From Draconibacterium orientale (GTDB lineage Bacteria > Bacteroidota > Bacteroidia > Bacteroidales > JAADGE01): a DNA stretch of 29,184 nt. A model generated the notes under the pieces. The model did not search any database. It saw only the letters and a list, made by a program, of their open reading frames with translations, and was not told the origin of the DNA. The position numbers and the translations under genes were made by a program. Of this stretch, positions 1 through 7,783 are shown piece after piece; the first letter of the stretch is position 1; each line of letters begins with the position of its first letter. The DNA is taken from the NCBI GenBank assembly GCA_020718265.1, contig DYSM01000007.1, positions 1 to 29,184 on the forward strand. The letters are read 5' to 3'.

Positions 1-111
1 AAACATTCAAGTCAAAATATTCCTATAACATAAATAATATCAATGTGTTATGAGTCTTCTTACAAGAACTATTTACTAACACTGAATCTTTATGTATTAT
101 TTCGACTTTCG

Positions 112-124
112 TTTTTTTTTTTTT
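112..124. repeat. T13 homopolymer tract
   Basis: Thirteen consecutive T on the plus strand (A on the minus strand). It is preceded by no stem that would make it a plus-strand terminator, and no plus-strand gene lies upstream in the window. It may be length-variable by slippage or simply AT-rich intergenic DNA. Confidence 0.6.
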
Positions 125-252
125 GCTGACTTTACCACAAATGTAAAATAAAACTCATTACACGCTGATGTTATGTGAAATTCCCCCGAATGATGGAAAA
201 CAAAAGCGTCGAACATGCTGTGATTATCGGCGTTCGCAACCCTGCGGACACA

Positions 253-283
253 ACTTTGCCAAAGTTTGAAACTTTGGCAAAGT
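253..283. repeat. perfect 31-base palindrome (15-bp arms)
   Basis: The arms are 253-267 and 269-283, centred on G268. After a three-base bulge, five more pairs can form (245-249 with 284-288). It lies 22 bases beyond the stop codon of the final gene, where an operon terminator would be expected. No U-tract follows the stem on the minus-strand transcript, so it is not a classical intrinsic terminator. It could be an mRNA 3'-end stabilising hairpin, a bidirectional terminator or a dispersed palindromic repeat. Eleven bases of one arm (273-283) recur exactly at 3445-3455, upstream of the same gene. Confidence 0.7.
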
Positions 284-305
284 GTCCGTTCTGTTTAGGC
301 AAACA

Positions 306-3300
306 CTAATTGCACTCGCAATTCAATCGGTAATTCCATTCGGTGTCGGCATCGTAACCTTCGATAACGACCGTAATGAATTTGTCTTTGCACGTTAAAA
401 AGCGTGTGCCCACACCGTCCACAGGTGTGTTTGTGCTCCAAATAAGCACTTTACTCGGACCGAAACCTGAATACACCGTGAGTTTGTCGGGTTTTGTGTA
501 CATATCCCACGAAATGATAAATTGGTTGCAGCCTTCGAGGTCGTGCACGGTTGTGGTAACGCCTGCGCCTCCGCTGCCCACGCTTTCGCACTTAATAACA
601 TCGGGCGGCGGCGGAACATCTTTTTGTAAAGGAATGACACGTTCGCCCGGCGCGGCAGGTATCAGTACTTCGAGCGGACGGTTCTGTATGGTTTTGTCGT
701 TGGTTGCATACCCGGACTTTGATGCGGTTATGGAAATTTTCTGACAATCATAAACATTGTCCACTGTAAACCATCCGCCGGCATCGCTTGTGTATGTGCC
801 TACAACTGCGCCGTCGGCTGTAACTGTGTTGCTTACCCCTGCGAGCGGCTCACCTGTTGCGGCATCGGTATTTTGAAACCGAACGGCTGGCGCGGCTGCA
901 CGTTTGAGCGGAATCTTGCGCAAGTCGGCATTCTTTTCGAGTTCGCCGAAATCGGCATCTTTTATCGAGTAATCGTTTGGCTCATAGCGCGGCGGACACT
1001 GGTCGGATTTTGCAGAGATGCTGATTTTGTCGCCCACCGTTGCCGAGAATCCGAAGTTTCCGTCGCGGTCGCTCATTACGGGCGGCAGCGTTACGCGTGT
1101 GCCGTCGCTGTGCACGATTGTAACGATGTTTTCGGCTCCGGGAATGCCACGTTTCGTATCTTCATCAATATCCTGAAACAAAATCGGTCGTTCGAGCGGA
1201 CGCAGATATATTGTTTTTTGCTCTTCGGTATATGAATTTATCCAAGGCTCAACGGGGTAAAATTTCGGAACATCGAAACCGACGGTTGTGGAATCTTTGT
1301 AATATGGCGATTTTGAGGCATGTATTTTTAATTCTTCGGCTACAAATACACTCGGGAACGAACCTTCTCCTCTGAATATCTTACCTTTACCGCTTGCATT
1401 CGTGCGCACTGAAGGTGTGATTTTTCCTTTCTTCTTCAAATATAATGTTCCGACGGCATCCGGAATTCCTTTTTTCGATTTAGAATCTTTTACAAAAAAC
1501 TCAACGGGTTTTGTGATTTGATGTAAATACAATGTATCTTTTTCGTGATAAATGTTTCGGGTTTTATCTCGAATAGTGCCAGGCGTATATCCAAAGCGAC
1601 TTCCGTTTACATAAACGTTGGCACACAGCGGGATGCGTTTGAACTTCACGGTTCCGTCGGCGGTGCTGCGAGCGGAATCTTTATACGAAAACATATCGGC
1701 TTCAATCGTAACAAGCGCATCGGGAATGGGTTCGTTCTTGTCGTCGGCATCCACAACTGTGAAATCTAAATCCAATAACACAGGGTGCATATACACGGTG
1801 TTTATGTCTTTGAGGTCGAAGAAGTTAAGCGTTGTATCCAAGTTGTAGCAATCGCTCAATGCAAAAGCGCGACACGAGTCGTTCTTTTTGAACAGCCATT
1901 GATACACGGTGTATCGGACGGATTTGAAGATTGCAATTCCATTTGTATCAGTCGCTTGTGTAAATATCGGCTGTGGGTAAGGATAGTAGCGCGTGAAGAA
2001 CTGCATGGAATCAAAGTTGAACATGTCGCGTTTGGTGTATTCAAAATTCAAATCCAAAGACGATGCCGGCTTGGTATTGTATGAATTTATGACTTTAAAC
2101 GTAACATCCTTTTTCAACGGAATAAGCAGCAGCAGAGGCAATAAGAGCAAAAGTAACAGCCAACACAATCGGCATTTCTTAAGTTTGATGATGTATTCCG
2201 ACTGTTCGGGTTTGAACAACAGTTCGCGTTTTTTGGTTTTGCGTTTGGAAAGTTTTACTTCTGCAAAAATTTTGTCATTAAGCTTCGGTTCGTTCAAACT
2301 TAGCGGAATAATTCCAAGATTGTCTGTAAGTTGTGAGAGCGAATCTGTATTATGTTTAAGTGTAATTTCTTTTGCAGGAATCGGGCGGTTCTTATGGTCA
2401 ATCAATTTTACGGTAACGGGCACAACCTGTGCTTCCGGAATTTCGATTACCGGCGGAACAACCTCCACTTTCGGCGCGGGTATCGTAATGATATACAAAT
2501 CTTTGTCGGCTTCGCAAACAAATTTGTGCGCATAAAGTTTGCCGCCGTCCTTTGGATGATAACACGCAACCGATGTTCCGACTTTTATGTCTGAAAGTTG
2601 CATGAAACCGTCGGCATCGGTCGTTAATTCAGACTTTGTGTCGGAATATTCAAACACAAAAGGCATTTGCGATTGAACTACTCCGTTGGAATCCTGCACT
2701 TTGAATCGCATGGTTTGCGGGCGCGGAATTTGCACCAAATATTCAATGCGAATATCAGTTGTGAAATCGTGCACGAACATGCGTTTGCCTTCAACATATT
2801 GATAAACAGAGAATTTGGTGCCTACATTCAGTTTTCCGAAATCGATTTTCGCATTATCATCTGCGGTTTCTTTATGCTCTTTGGCGTTAAATTCCAAAAA
2901 TACGTCTTCGCCCGGCGCATCTGCCCCGTCGGTATATTGCAGTTTGATAATTACCGGAACCGGAAAATGCTCATCTGCTGTAATTTGCAGCGGTTTTAAG
3001 TTGGCATCGTCCGACACGCTGCCCCATTGAGTCAGAATCACAGATTTTGTTCCGCCGGCATCTGCCACATAAATATCTTCGGCAGACGGCAATGTTAAAT
3101 ATTGCCGAACGAGGTCTGCAACTTTTTGATTATTTGATAATTCCGCAACAATTTGACTTGCTTGCGTGCGCAGAAGTTTATCTGTTTCAGTTTTCTCGTT
3201 TTGCGATAATTCCGTGTAAGACTTAACAGTTCCGCCAAGAGTCGTTGTCCAAACAATATTTGCGCCGGAAACCATAGGCTCGGCAAACAAACTGTATGAC

Positions 3301-3410
3301 TTTGAGCCTTTTAGAGCTTCGACAATCTGCGTAAAACGCAATTTGTAATCGGATGCCGTGCCGTTCAGTATCCGAATGTTTGAATATGGTTTTTGGGCGA
3401 CTATTTTCAT
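306..3410 (-). CDS. FAEP/WG-domain membrane protein with tandem beta-sandwich repeats
   Basis: The protein has 1034 residues. Residues 1-140 form the N-terminal domain shared with three other proteins here (FAEP at 42-45, WG at 129-130). Three beta modules follow (about 150-230, 233-312, 330-410), then one very hydrophobic membrane helix (about 415-432). Beyond it are about five repeats of roughly 90-100 residues (435-540, 546-628, 635-738, 742-838, 842-930), with the D..G / S..DG / SKSGY-type pattern of carboxypeptidase-regulatory or CNA-B-like beta sandwiches. A cysteine-containing terminal beta domain spans about 940-1034. Positive residues before the helix suggest an inside N-terminus and an outside repeat stalk. 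It is colinear with the 854-residue vWA protein over its first 430 residues, so the two are paralogues with different outer ends. No enzymatic motif is visible. A ligand-binding or adhesive role is inference. Confidence 0.85.
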   Translation of the reverse strand: MKIVAQKPYSNIRILNGTASDYKLRFTQIVEALKGSKSYSLFAEPMVSGANIVWTTTLGGTVKSYTELSQNEKTETDKLLRTQASQIVAELSNNQKVADLVRQYLTLPSAEDIYVADAGGTKSVILTQWGSVSDDANLKPLQITADEHFPVPVIIKLQYTDGADAPGEDVFLEFNAKEHKETADDNAKIDFGKLNVGTKFSVYQYVEGKRMFVHDFTTDIRIEYLVQIPRPQTMRFKVQDSNGVVQSQMPFVFEYSDTKSELTTDADGFMQLSDIKVGTSVACYHPKDGGKLYAHKFVCEADKDLYIITIPAPKVEVVPPVIEIPEAQVVPVTVKLIDHKNRPIPAKEITLKHNTDSLSQLTDNLGIIPLSLNEPKLNDKIFAEVKLSKRKTKKRELLFKPEQSEYIIKLKKCRLCWLLLLLLLPLLLLIPLKKDVTFKVINSYNTKPASSLDLNFEYTKRDMFNFDSMQFFTRYYPYPQPIFTQATDTNGIAIFKSVRYTVYQWLFKKNDSCRAFALSDCYNLDTTLNFFDLKDINTVYMHPVLLDLDFTVVDADDKNEPIPDALVTIEADMFSYKDSARSTADGTVKFKRIPLCANVYVNGSRFGYTPGTIRDKTRNIYHEKDTLYLHQITKPVEFFVKDSKSKKGIPDAVGTLYLKKKGKITPSVRTNASGKGKIFRGEGSFPSVFVAEELKIHASKSPYYKDSTTVGFDVPKFYPVEPWINSYTEEQKTIYLRPLERPILFQDIDEDTKRGIPGAENIVTIVHSDGTRVTLPPVMSDRDGNFGFSATVGDKISISAKSDQCPPRYEPNDYSIKDADFGELEKNADLRKIPLKRAAAPAVRFQNTDAATGEPLAGVSNTVTADGAVVGTYTSDAGGWFTVDNVYDCQKISITASKSGYATNDKTIQNRPLEVLIPAAPGERVIPLQKDVPPPPDVIKCESVGSGGAGVTTTVHDLEGCNQFIISWDMYTKPDKLTVYSGFGPSKVLIWSTNTPVDGVGTRFLTCKDKFITVVIEGYDADTEWNYRLNCECN

Positions 3411-3444
3411 TTACAGGAATTTGATAATTAAAATGTAAGCAGAG

Positions 3445-3455
3445 TTTGGCAAAGT
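3445..3455. repeat. partial copy of the 253-283 palindrome arm
   Basis: The 11-mer TTTGGCAAAGT is identical to positions 273-283. It lies in the 207-base spacer (3411-3617) upstream of the leftmost gene, so the gene is flanked by two copies. An 11-base match can arise by chance in AT-rich DNA. I see no convincing promoter elsewhere in this spacer. Confidence 0.35.
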
Positions 3456-3617
3456 ATTATTGAGTTCAGTATAAAAAGTCATAAAGTTGAAAGTTTGTAA
3501 AGTTAAATTACGGATAATAAGCAATTTACTTAAATTGTAAAATATTTTCAAAAACACTGATAATCAAGCATATATATTGTTTATCTAAAATAAAACAGGC
3601 TTTTTAGACCGAACTCA

Positions 3618-3989
3618 TTAATGTTTCTGATTATTAGTCGAAAGTGTAAAATTGTGTTCTAATGCAGTTGCGGCAATCAACAAATCGAATTCGCCTGTCG
3701 GTGTTCCGACCTTTCTGAGTGTTACATAAATTTCGGCAGCTCTGTCATAAATCGCTTTATTCAACGAATAAACTTCAATTTGATTGATAATTCTCTCAAA
3801 AATTCTTCGTTTTTCTGAATTTTCGCCGGAAGCTAAGCCTCGAATACATTCATAATACGTCAATTCACTAATATTTAATTTTCCAAATTGATTCAAATAA
3901 GACTCACTTCGCAATAAAGCAGATGGGTTCTTTTTCAAAATGAAAATAAGAATATCCGTATCAATTAAAGTCAAATTCTCTGTGGTCAT
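3618..3989 (-). CDS. vapC: PIN-domain (VapC-like) toxin, short C-terminus
   Basis: This 123-residue protein has the PIN ribonuclease pattern: Asp10 in the first strand (LIDTDILIF), an acidic residue in ELTYYECIRGL (about 42-52), and FDLLIAATAL with its Asp in the third catalytic position, followed by TLSTNN. Type II VapC toxins cleave RNA and are held inactive by the partner antitoxin. The reading frame stops right after QKH, where family members usually continue for about 10-15 residues (a hydrophobic F..I..L segment). The C-terminus therefore looks truncated, although all catalytic acidic positions remain. Its start overlaps the antitoxin gene by 29 bases, typical of co-translated toxin-antitoxin pairs. 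It could be active or a decaying toxin. Confidence 0.8.
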   Translation of the reverse strand: MTTENLTLIDTDILIFILKKNPSALLRSESYLNQFGKLNISELTYYECIRGLASGENSEKRRIFERIINQIEVYSLNKAIYDRAAEIYVTLRKVGTPTGEFDLLIAATALEHNFTLSTNNQKH

Positions 3990-4215
3990 TCGCAGTTTCT
4001 CTTTGTTTGTAAATCGCAGTTATGTCAATTTCATCTTCACTGACAGCGTTGTATTGGTCAATCAATTCAAAAAAAAGTTTCGTGTTCTTATTTTCTTTTT
4101 GTTCGGGCATCAGCATAATTACTTCTACATCTGTTGAATTAAAATTGCGTAAATACGCCGGTACCCGAATAGTGCCGTCGGTATTGATATGTGTTGTGAA
4201 TTTATATGCAAACAT
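3961..4215 (-). CDS. antitoxin partner of the PIN toxin
   Basis: This 84-residue protein lies directly upstream of, and overlapping, the PIN toxin. Its N-terminal half (HINTDGTIRVPAYL, about 9-22, then a hydrophobic strand DVEVIML) resembles the small beta-rich antitoxins that accompany PIN toxins in Bacteroidota and cyanobacteria, loosely AbrB/MazE-like. The charged C-terminal half (from about 40) would be the toxin-neutralising, disordered tail. Antitoxins of this sort usually repress their own promoter, and a good promoter candidate sits just upstream. Assignment rests mainly on gene order, size and overlap. Confidence 0.7.
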   Translation of the reverse strand: MFAYKFTTHINTDGTIRVPAYLRNFNSTDVEVIMLMPEQKENKNTKLFFELIDQYNAVSEDEIDITAIYKQRETANDHREFDFN

Positions 4216-4233
4216 TTCTCGTGTATTTAGCTA

Positions 4234-4267
4234 CAAATATACAATATAAAATGCAATTAACTTCAAA
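4234..4267 (-). promoter_or_regulatory. candidate Bacteroidota-type promoter for the toxin-antitoxin pair
   Basis: On the minus strand, TATATTTG (4234-4241) matches the Bacteroidota -7 consensus TAnnTTTG exactly. A TTTG (4264-4267) lies 22 bases upstream, slightly longer than the usual 19-21. Transcription would begin about 10-15 bases before the antitoxin ATG, giving a very short leader. This would let the module be expressed independently of the surrounding genes. Confidence 0.4.
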
Positions 4268-4305
4268 TATGGATTGATATTATTTGAAAGTCAAAAGGAT
4301 TAAAA

Positions 4306-6870
4306 CTAAATATTCTTGGCAATTGCCTCTATTGCTTTTGCATAATCTTTATTTGTGATTGCGCCCGTGTTTCCTATGAACATGACATTTGCCCACGAAC
4401 CGTTTATTTGTTGCCAATAGCCCGTGTTCGGTGCAAAGAGCACAAGTCGTGCCGATTTAGACATTTTGCCCCATTGTGCTGCCAACGCATCGAAATTCGC
4501 AGGCACACTTGCCGGAATTTTAGAGGCAGAAGTACGTCTCGGGTCGTTCAAAGCAATCGCATCGGCATCGGTCCAGAGCACAATAATTTGGCGAATATGC
4601 TTGCCTTTGGTGTTCCAATCTGAATTTATGGACAACGCCAACGCCTCCAAGCCGGATTCGGGCGCATCGCCGCCGCCGTCGGCATACGCATCTTTGAGCG
4701 CGCGTTTGTAATCCGAAACTTTATCGGGCATCAGGAAAAAGGGCGACTCGACCATCGGTTTGTTGTCCGAGTAGTAATCGCGGAAGACAACCACACGCAC
4801 TTGCATTTTTTCGGTGTATTTGTCGTTGTCGAGCATGGCATCCTGCAATTCTGAATAAAATTTTTCGGCTTTGCCTTTGATTGCGTTCAACAATCCGCCC
4901 ATGCTGCCGGTGGCATCCATACACATCACAATATCAAGCGAATACTCGTATGGACTAAGTTTCAATGTTCTGAATTTTTCATCGGTTTTTGCTTCTGAAT
5001 ATGAAGTATTTAGGCTGTCGTTGTAATAGCCTGATTTTGAGCCGTGCATGTAGATTTTATCGGCATGTGCCAAAAGTTTGAACACCGCATTCCCGGAAGA
5101 ATCCGAATGTGCTTCGAGGATTGTATCTTTTCCTAAATAATTGACTTTCAGCTTTACAAACGCGTTTGTAATTTTAAATCCGCTCTTTTTTGCGCTGACA
5201 GTTTGCACTACAAATTCTTCGTAACTCGATTTTATCCAAAGCACAGCTTCTTCGCCGGCAATTTCGCGGTATTTGTCCGTACGCGTATCGTGTATGAGTT
5301 TTCCGGTCTTTGCCGAAGCCGTAATTGTGTAATCTTTAATGCTTTCGCCCAAAATGAGCTGCCAAATGCGTTTGCCTTTAATGCGGAAGCTTGCTTCGCC
5401 GTCGGCATCCGAAAATTCCTGTTTCTCAATAGTTTTTCCGTTTGAATCGGTGTAATTTATTTCAACCGAAATATCGGGCACAGGTAGCTTATTTGCTTCA
5501 TTTTTAACAATATATTCTACACTTCCGTCGATTCTCAATAATAAAATCAGCGGAATTAAAAGCAAGAGCAAACACCACAAACAGCGCGGTTTTACCATAA
5601 TTTGATATTCGTCGGCATTGCTTTTGTAGGTCAGCGTTTTGCCCGTTTTTTGCTTTTTATCGCCAAAAACTTCAAAAACACGCGACTTGTAACGCCAACT
5701 CCAAGGCACTTTGTGCTTGTTGTAATGCACAATGTAAGGCACTGTTTCCGAAGTATTTACAGCGGGATTTTTAAACACAACATACCCTTCAGCATTTGTA
5801 AATTCGGAAATTGTGTAAGGTTGTTTGAACAATTCGGTGTTTATGCTTGCGAGCGGATTTTCTTTTTTATCTATAATTTTGATTTTCAAAAACTTATCTT
5901 CAATAACAGGCGGAATAATGACTTCGGGTTTCGGAATAATCAAATCGTGCAGGTTTTTAAGTTTATCGCTGCTGCATCGGAAGTTGTGAATGTGAATTTT
6001 AGAGCCGTTATCTGACTGAAAAGCAGTAATTTCTGTGCCTTGTGGTATCGCATGAAGGCGGATTTTTGCATTTGAATCAGCGTTTAAGGTTTTGACTTCA
6101 CCGTCGATTTCAAAATTAAATACAGCATTGGGAATCAACTCGCCGTCATCAAATTTAACGGTAAATTCCATATCGAAAAACGGACGAATCGTTATGATAT
6201 ACAACGGACGACCGTCGCACATAAACTCTTGAATGTTAACAGATTTGCCGTTTGCAATTTGATGCGCTTTGAACGGCGTTGCAATGTTTACCAAACCAAA
6301 ATCAATTTTAGCCTCGGTATTGGAAATGTTTTCGCGCGCTAAATCATTGTAAATAATTGTAACAGTGCTGTTTGGCGCGAGTGTGCCGTCCGGATATTGT
6401 GTTTGAAAAACCACCGGAACAGGAAAATTTTCGCCTATCATAATTTGTGTCGGCGGATTGTCTGCCGCATCGGACACCGTGCCCCAATTTGCGATTACAA
6501 TTTTATCGCCGGCAGCAGTTTTTACTATAAAGATGTCATTATCAGACGGAACCGTGCAATAGGATTCAAATTTTTCGAGAAAATCGCTGTTTTTCGGAAA
6601 TGCGTTTTTGAGTTGCATCGCAGCCACGCGCAAAGTCATTTTTATTTGATTTTTCTCAGAATCTGCTAATTTTCCGTAACTTACGATTGCACCCTTGTGC
6701 GGTGTGCGCCAAATGATATTTTCGCCTGCCACGATTGGTTCGGCAAAGAATGTAAACGCTTCGTTCTGCGACAATTCTTGTTTAATCTTCTGAAAACGAA
6801 GCATATAATCATTCGCAGTTCCGACAAGGAAACGCAACATGGAGGTTTTATTTTGAGCGAGATTTTGCAT
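4306..6870 (-). CDS. FAEP/WG-domain membrane protein with C-terminal vWA domain
   Basis: The protein has 854 residues. The shared N-terminal domain occupies about 1-140 (FAEP 42-45, WG 129-130). Beta modules span about 150-228, 233-312 and 326-425, followed by one membrane helix (about 430-446) and two further beta modules (about 449-540, 551-640). A von Willebrand A domain follows (about 644-850). Its MIDAS is DATGS (Asp652, Thr654, Ser656) with a GGGDAPES loop (732-739) and a later Asp in WTDAD, the pattern of Mg-binding vWA domains. With N-in topology the vWA domain would lie outside the cytoplasmic membrane. vWA domains mediate metal-dependent protein contacts, so a sensor or complex-scaffold role is inferred. 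The first 430 residues align end to end with the 1034-residue protein further downstream. The gene starts 41 bases after the JAB gene stop. Confidence 0.88.
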   Translation of the reverse strand: MQNLAQNKTSMLRFLVGTANDYMLRFQKIKQELSQNEAFTFFAEPIVAGENIIWRTPHKGAIVSYGKLADSEKNQIKMTLRVAAMQLKNAFPKNSDFLEKFESYCTVPSDNDIFIVKTAAGDKIVIANWGTVSDAADNPPTQIMIGENFPVPVVFQTQYPDGTLAPNSTVTIIYNDLARENISNTEAKIDFGLVNIATPFKAHQIANGKSVNIQEFMCDGRPLYIITIRPFFDMEFTVKFDDGELIPNAVFNFEIDGEVKTLNADSNAKIRLHAIPQGTEITAFQSDNGSKIHIHNFRCSSDKLKNLHDLIIPKPEVIIPPVIEDKFLKIKIIDKKENPLASINTELFKQPYTISEFTNAEGYVVFKNPAVNTSETVPYIVHYNKHKVPWSWRYKSRVFEVFGDKKQKTGKTLTYKSNADEYQIMVKPRCLWCLLLLLIPLILLLRIDGSVEYIVKNEANKLPVPDISVEINYTDSNGKTIEKQEFSDADGEASFRIKGKRIWQLILGESIKDYTITASAKTGKLIHDTRTDKYREIAGEEAVLWIKSSYEEFVVQTVSAKKSGFKITNAFVKLKVNYLGKDTILEAHSDSSGNAVFKLLAHADKIYMHGSKSGYYNDSLNTSYSEAKTDEKFRTLKLSPYEYSLDIVMCMDATGSMGGLLNAIKGKAEKFYSELQDAMLDNDKYTEKMQVRVVVFRDYYSDNKPMVESPFFLMPDKVSDYKRALKDAYADGGGDAPESGLEALALSINSDWNTKGKHIRQIIVLWTDADAIALNDPRRTSASKIPASVPANFDALAAQWGKMSKSARLVLFAPNTGYWQQINGSWANVMFIGNTGAITNKDYAKAIEAIAKNI

Positions 6871-6911
6871 GGCTACACAATTTCGAGATTCTTAAAAAAA
6901 ATATTTTGAAT

Positions 6912-7781
6912 TTACGGATTCCATTTGAAAAACGAATGCAAATCATGTTGATTATTAAGTGTTTTGTTTTTTTTACGAGAAAATATCCCGGTTTCAAAAT
7001 CGGGCGTGAACGTGTCGGTTACAATTGCAACTTGATAAGGTTCTGTAAATGAGCCGTTATGAATATTCAAATCGAAACTCGACAGAAATGCTGTGTGCCC
7101 AGGATGCGTATGAAACCAGCCGACCAAAATACAGTCGGAATGCTTTTGCAGCGCGGCATCCAGCTCTATCATGGCAGTGTGTCCGAACTCAATGCGGTAT
7201 TCATCGTGATAATCGTAACAGGAAGGTTCGATAAACTGTTTTATGAATATATCAAATTGATTTTCAGGTTTTTCTAAAATTTTACCCAGTAAAAATCCGC
7301 CGTACTCTATCTTTTCGCCGGAAGCTATGCTTTTCGCACAAAAACGCTTAATTTCAACTAAAATATTCGATTTGATATAACAATTTTCTACGGAAGTATC
7401 TTTGAAAACCGAAGAAATTTGAAATTTATTAAACAATTCAATATCAATCTGTTCTGTCGAACTCAATCGACCTTTTGAAACTATTTCCGAGATATGAAAT
7501 TCTATTTCGGGTAAAATTTCTGTGTTTTGAGTTTTAAACTCCGGCTCTAATTTTGATTTTTTTTGAAGGAAAAATTTTTCGTTGTCTGTTGTAAAAATTT
7601 CGGCAAATGTTTTTTCGTTCGGAATATGTCCGTGCAAGAGCGAATACAGCTCATAATCCGTTGAATCGAATCTGTTCTTTTTCGACAAAAAATCAGCAAT
7701 AAAGCCCGAAATTGTTTGGGACAATGCTGTTTCCGAGAACAGAACTTTTTTTTCAAACTCTATGATAATTCGCTTATTCAC
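6912..7781 (-). CDS. JAB/JAMM isopeptidase with N-terminal ubiquitin-like domain
   Basis: This 289-residue protein starts with GTG two bases after the preceding stop. The JAB metalloprotease domain is about 135-270. Its zinc-site motif is complete: Glu159 before GGFLLG, His224-x-His226, Ser234 and Asp237 (HxH-x7-SxxD). Such enzymes remove or process ubiquitin-like modifiers. Residues 1-75 look like a beta-grasp domain: opening strand, helix (about 23-34), and a terminal KTFAEIFTTDNEKFFLQ segment matching the KTLAEAGITDGDVLLLH end of the 90-residue modifier in this window. No signal peptide or membrane helix is present, so it is cytosolic. It is paralogous to the JAB part of the 850-residue protein, including an IEF..S/DE motif ahead of the domain (93-99). 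It follows a membrane-anchored ubiquitin-like protein, a plausible partner. Confidence 0.88.
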   Translation of the reverse strand: MNKRIIIEFEKKVLFSETALSQTISGFIADFLSKKNRFDSTDYELYSLLHGHIPNEKTFAEIFTTDNEKFFLQKKSKLEPEFKTQNTEILPEIEFHISEIVSKGRLSSTEQIDIELFNKFQISSVFKDTSVENCYIKSNILVEIKRFCAKSIASGEKIEYGGFLLGKILEKPENQFDIFIKQFIEPSCYDYHDEYRIEFGHTAMIELDAALQKHSDCILVGWFHTHPGHTAFLSSFDLNIHNGSFTEPYQVAIVTDTFTPDFETGIFSRKKNKTLNNQHDLHSFFKWNP

Positions 7782-7783
7782 AA

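Larger units (their letters stand above)
1..305. other. intergenic region downstream of the last gene
   Basis: This 305-base stretch follows the stop codon of the leftmost gene. I find no convincing open reading frame on either strand. It holds a run of 13 T (112-124) and a long perfect palindrome (253-283), annotated separately. Nothing else stands out. Confidence 0.6.

Noticed and set aside
112..124. T-tract as an intrinsic terminator
   Set aside because: No GC stem directly precedes it on the plus strand, and the genes in this window run the other way.
3411..3617. promoter for the leftmost gene
   Set aside because: The best CAAA-containing stretches do not give the TAnnTTTG spacing; no candidate was good enough to annotate.
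4306..6870. vWA protein as a MoxR or Mg-chelatase partner
   Set aside because: No AAA+ MoxR/chelatase-type gene lies in the window, and the domain is attached to a membrane anchor and the shared N-terminal domain.
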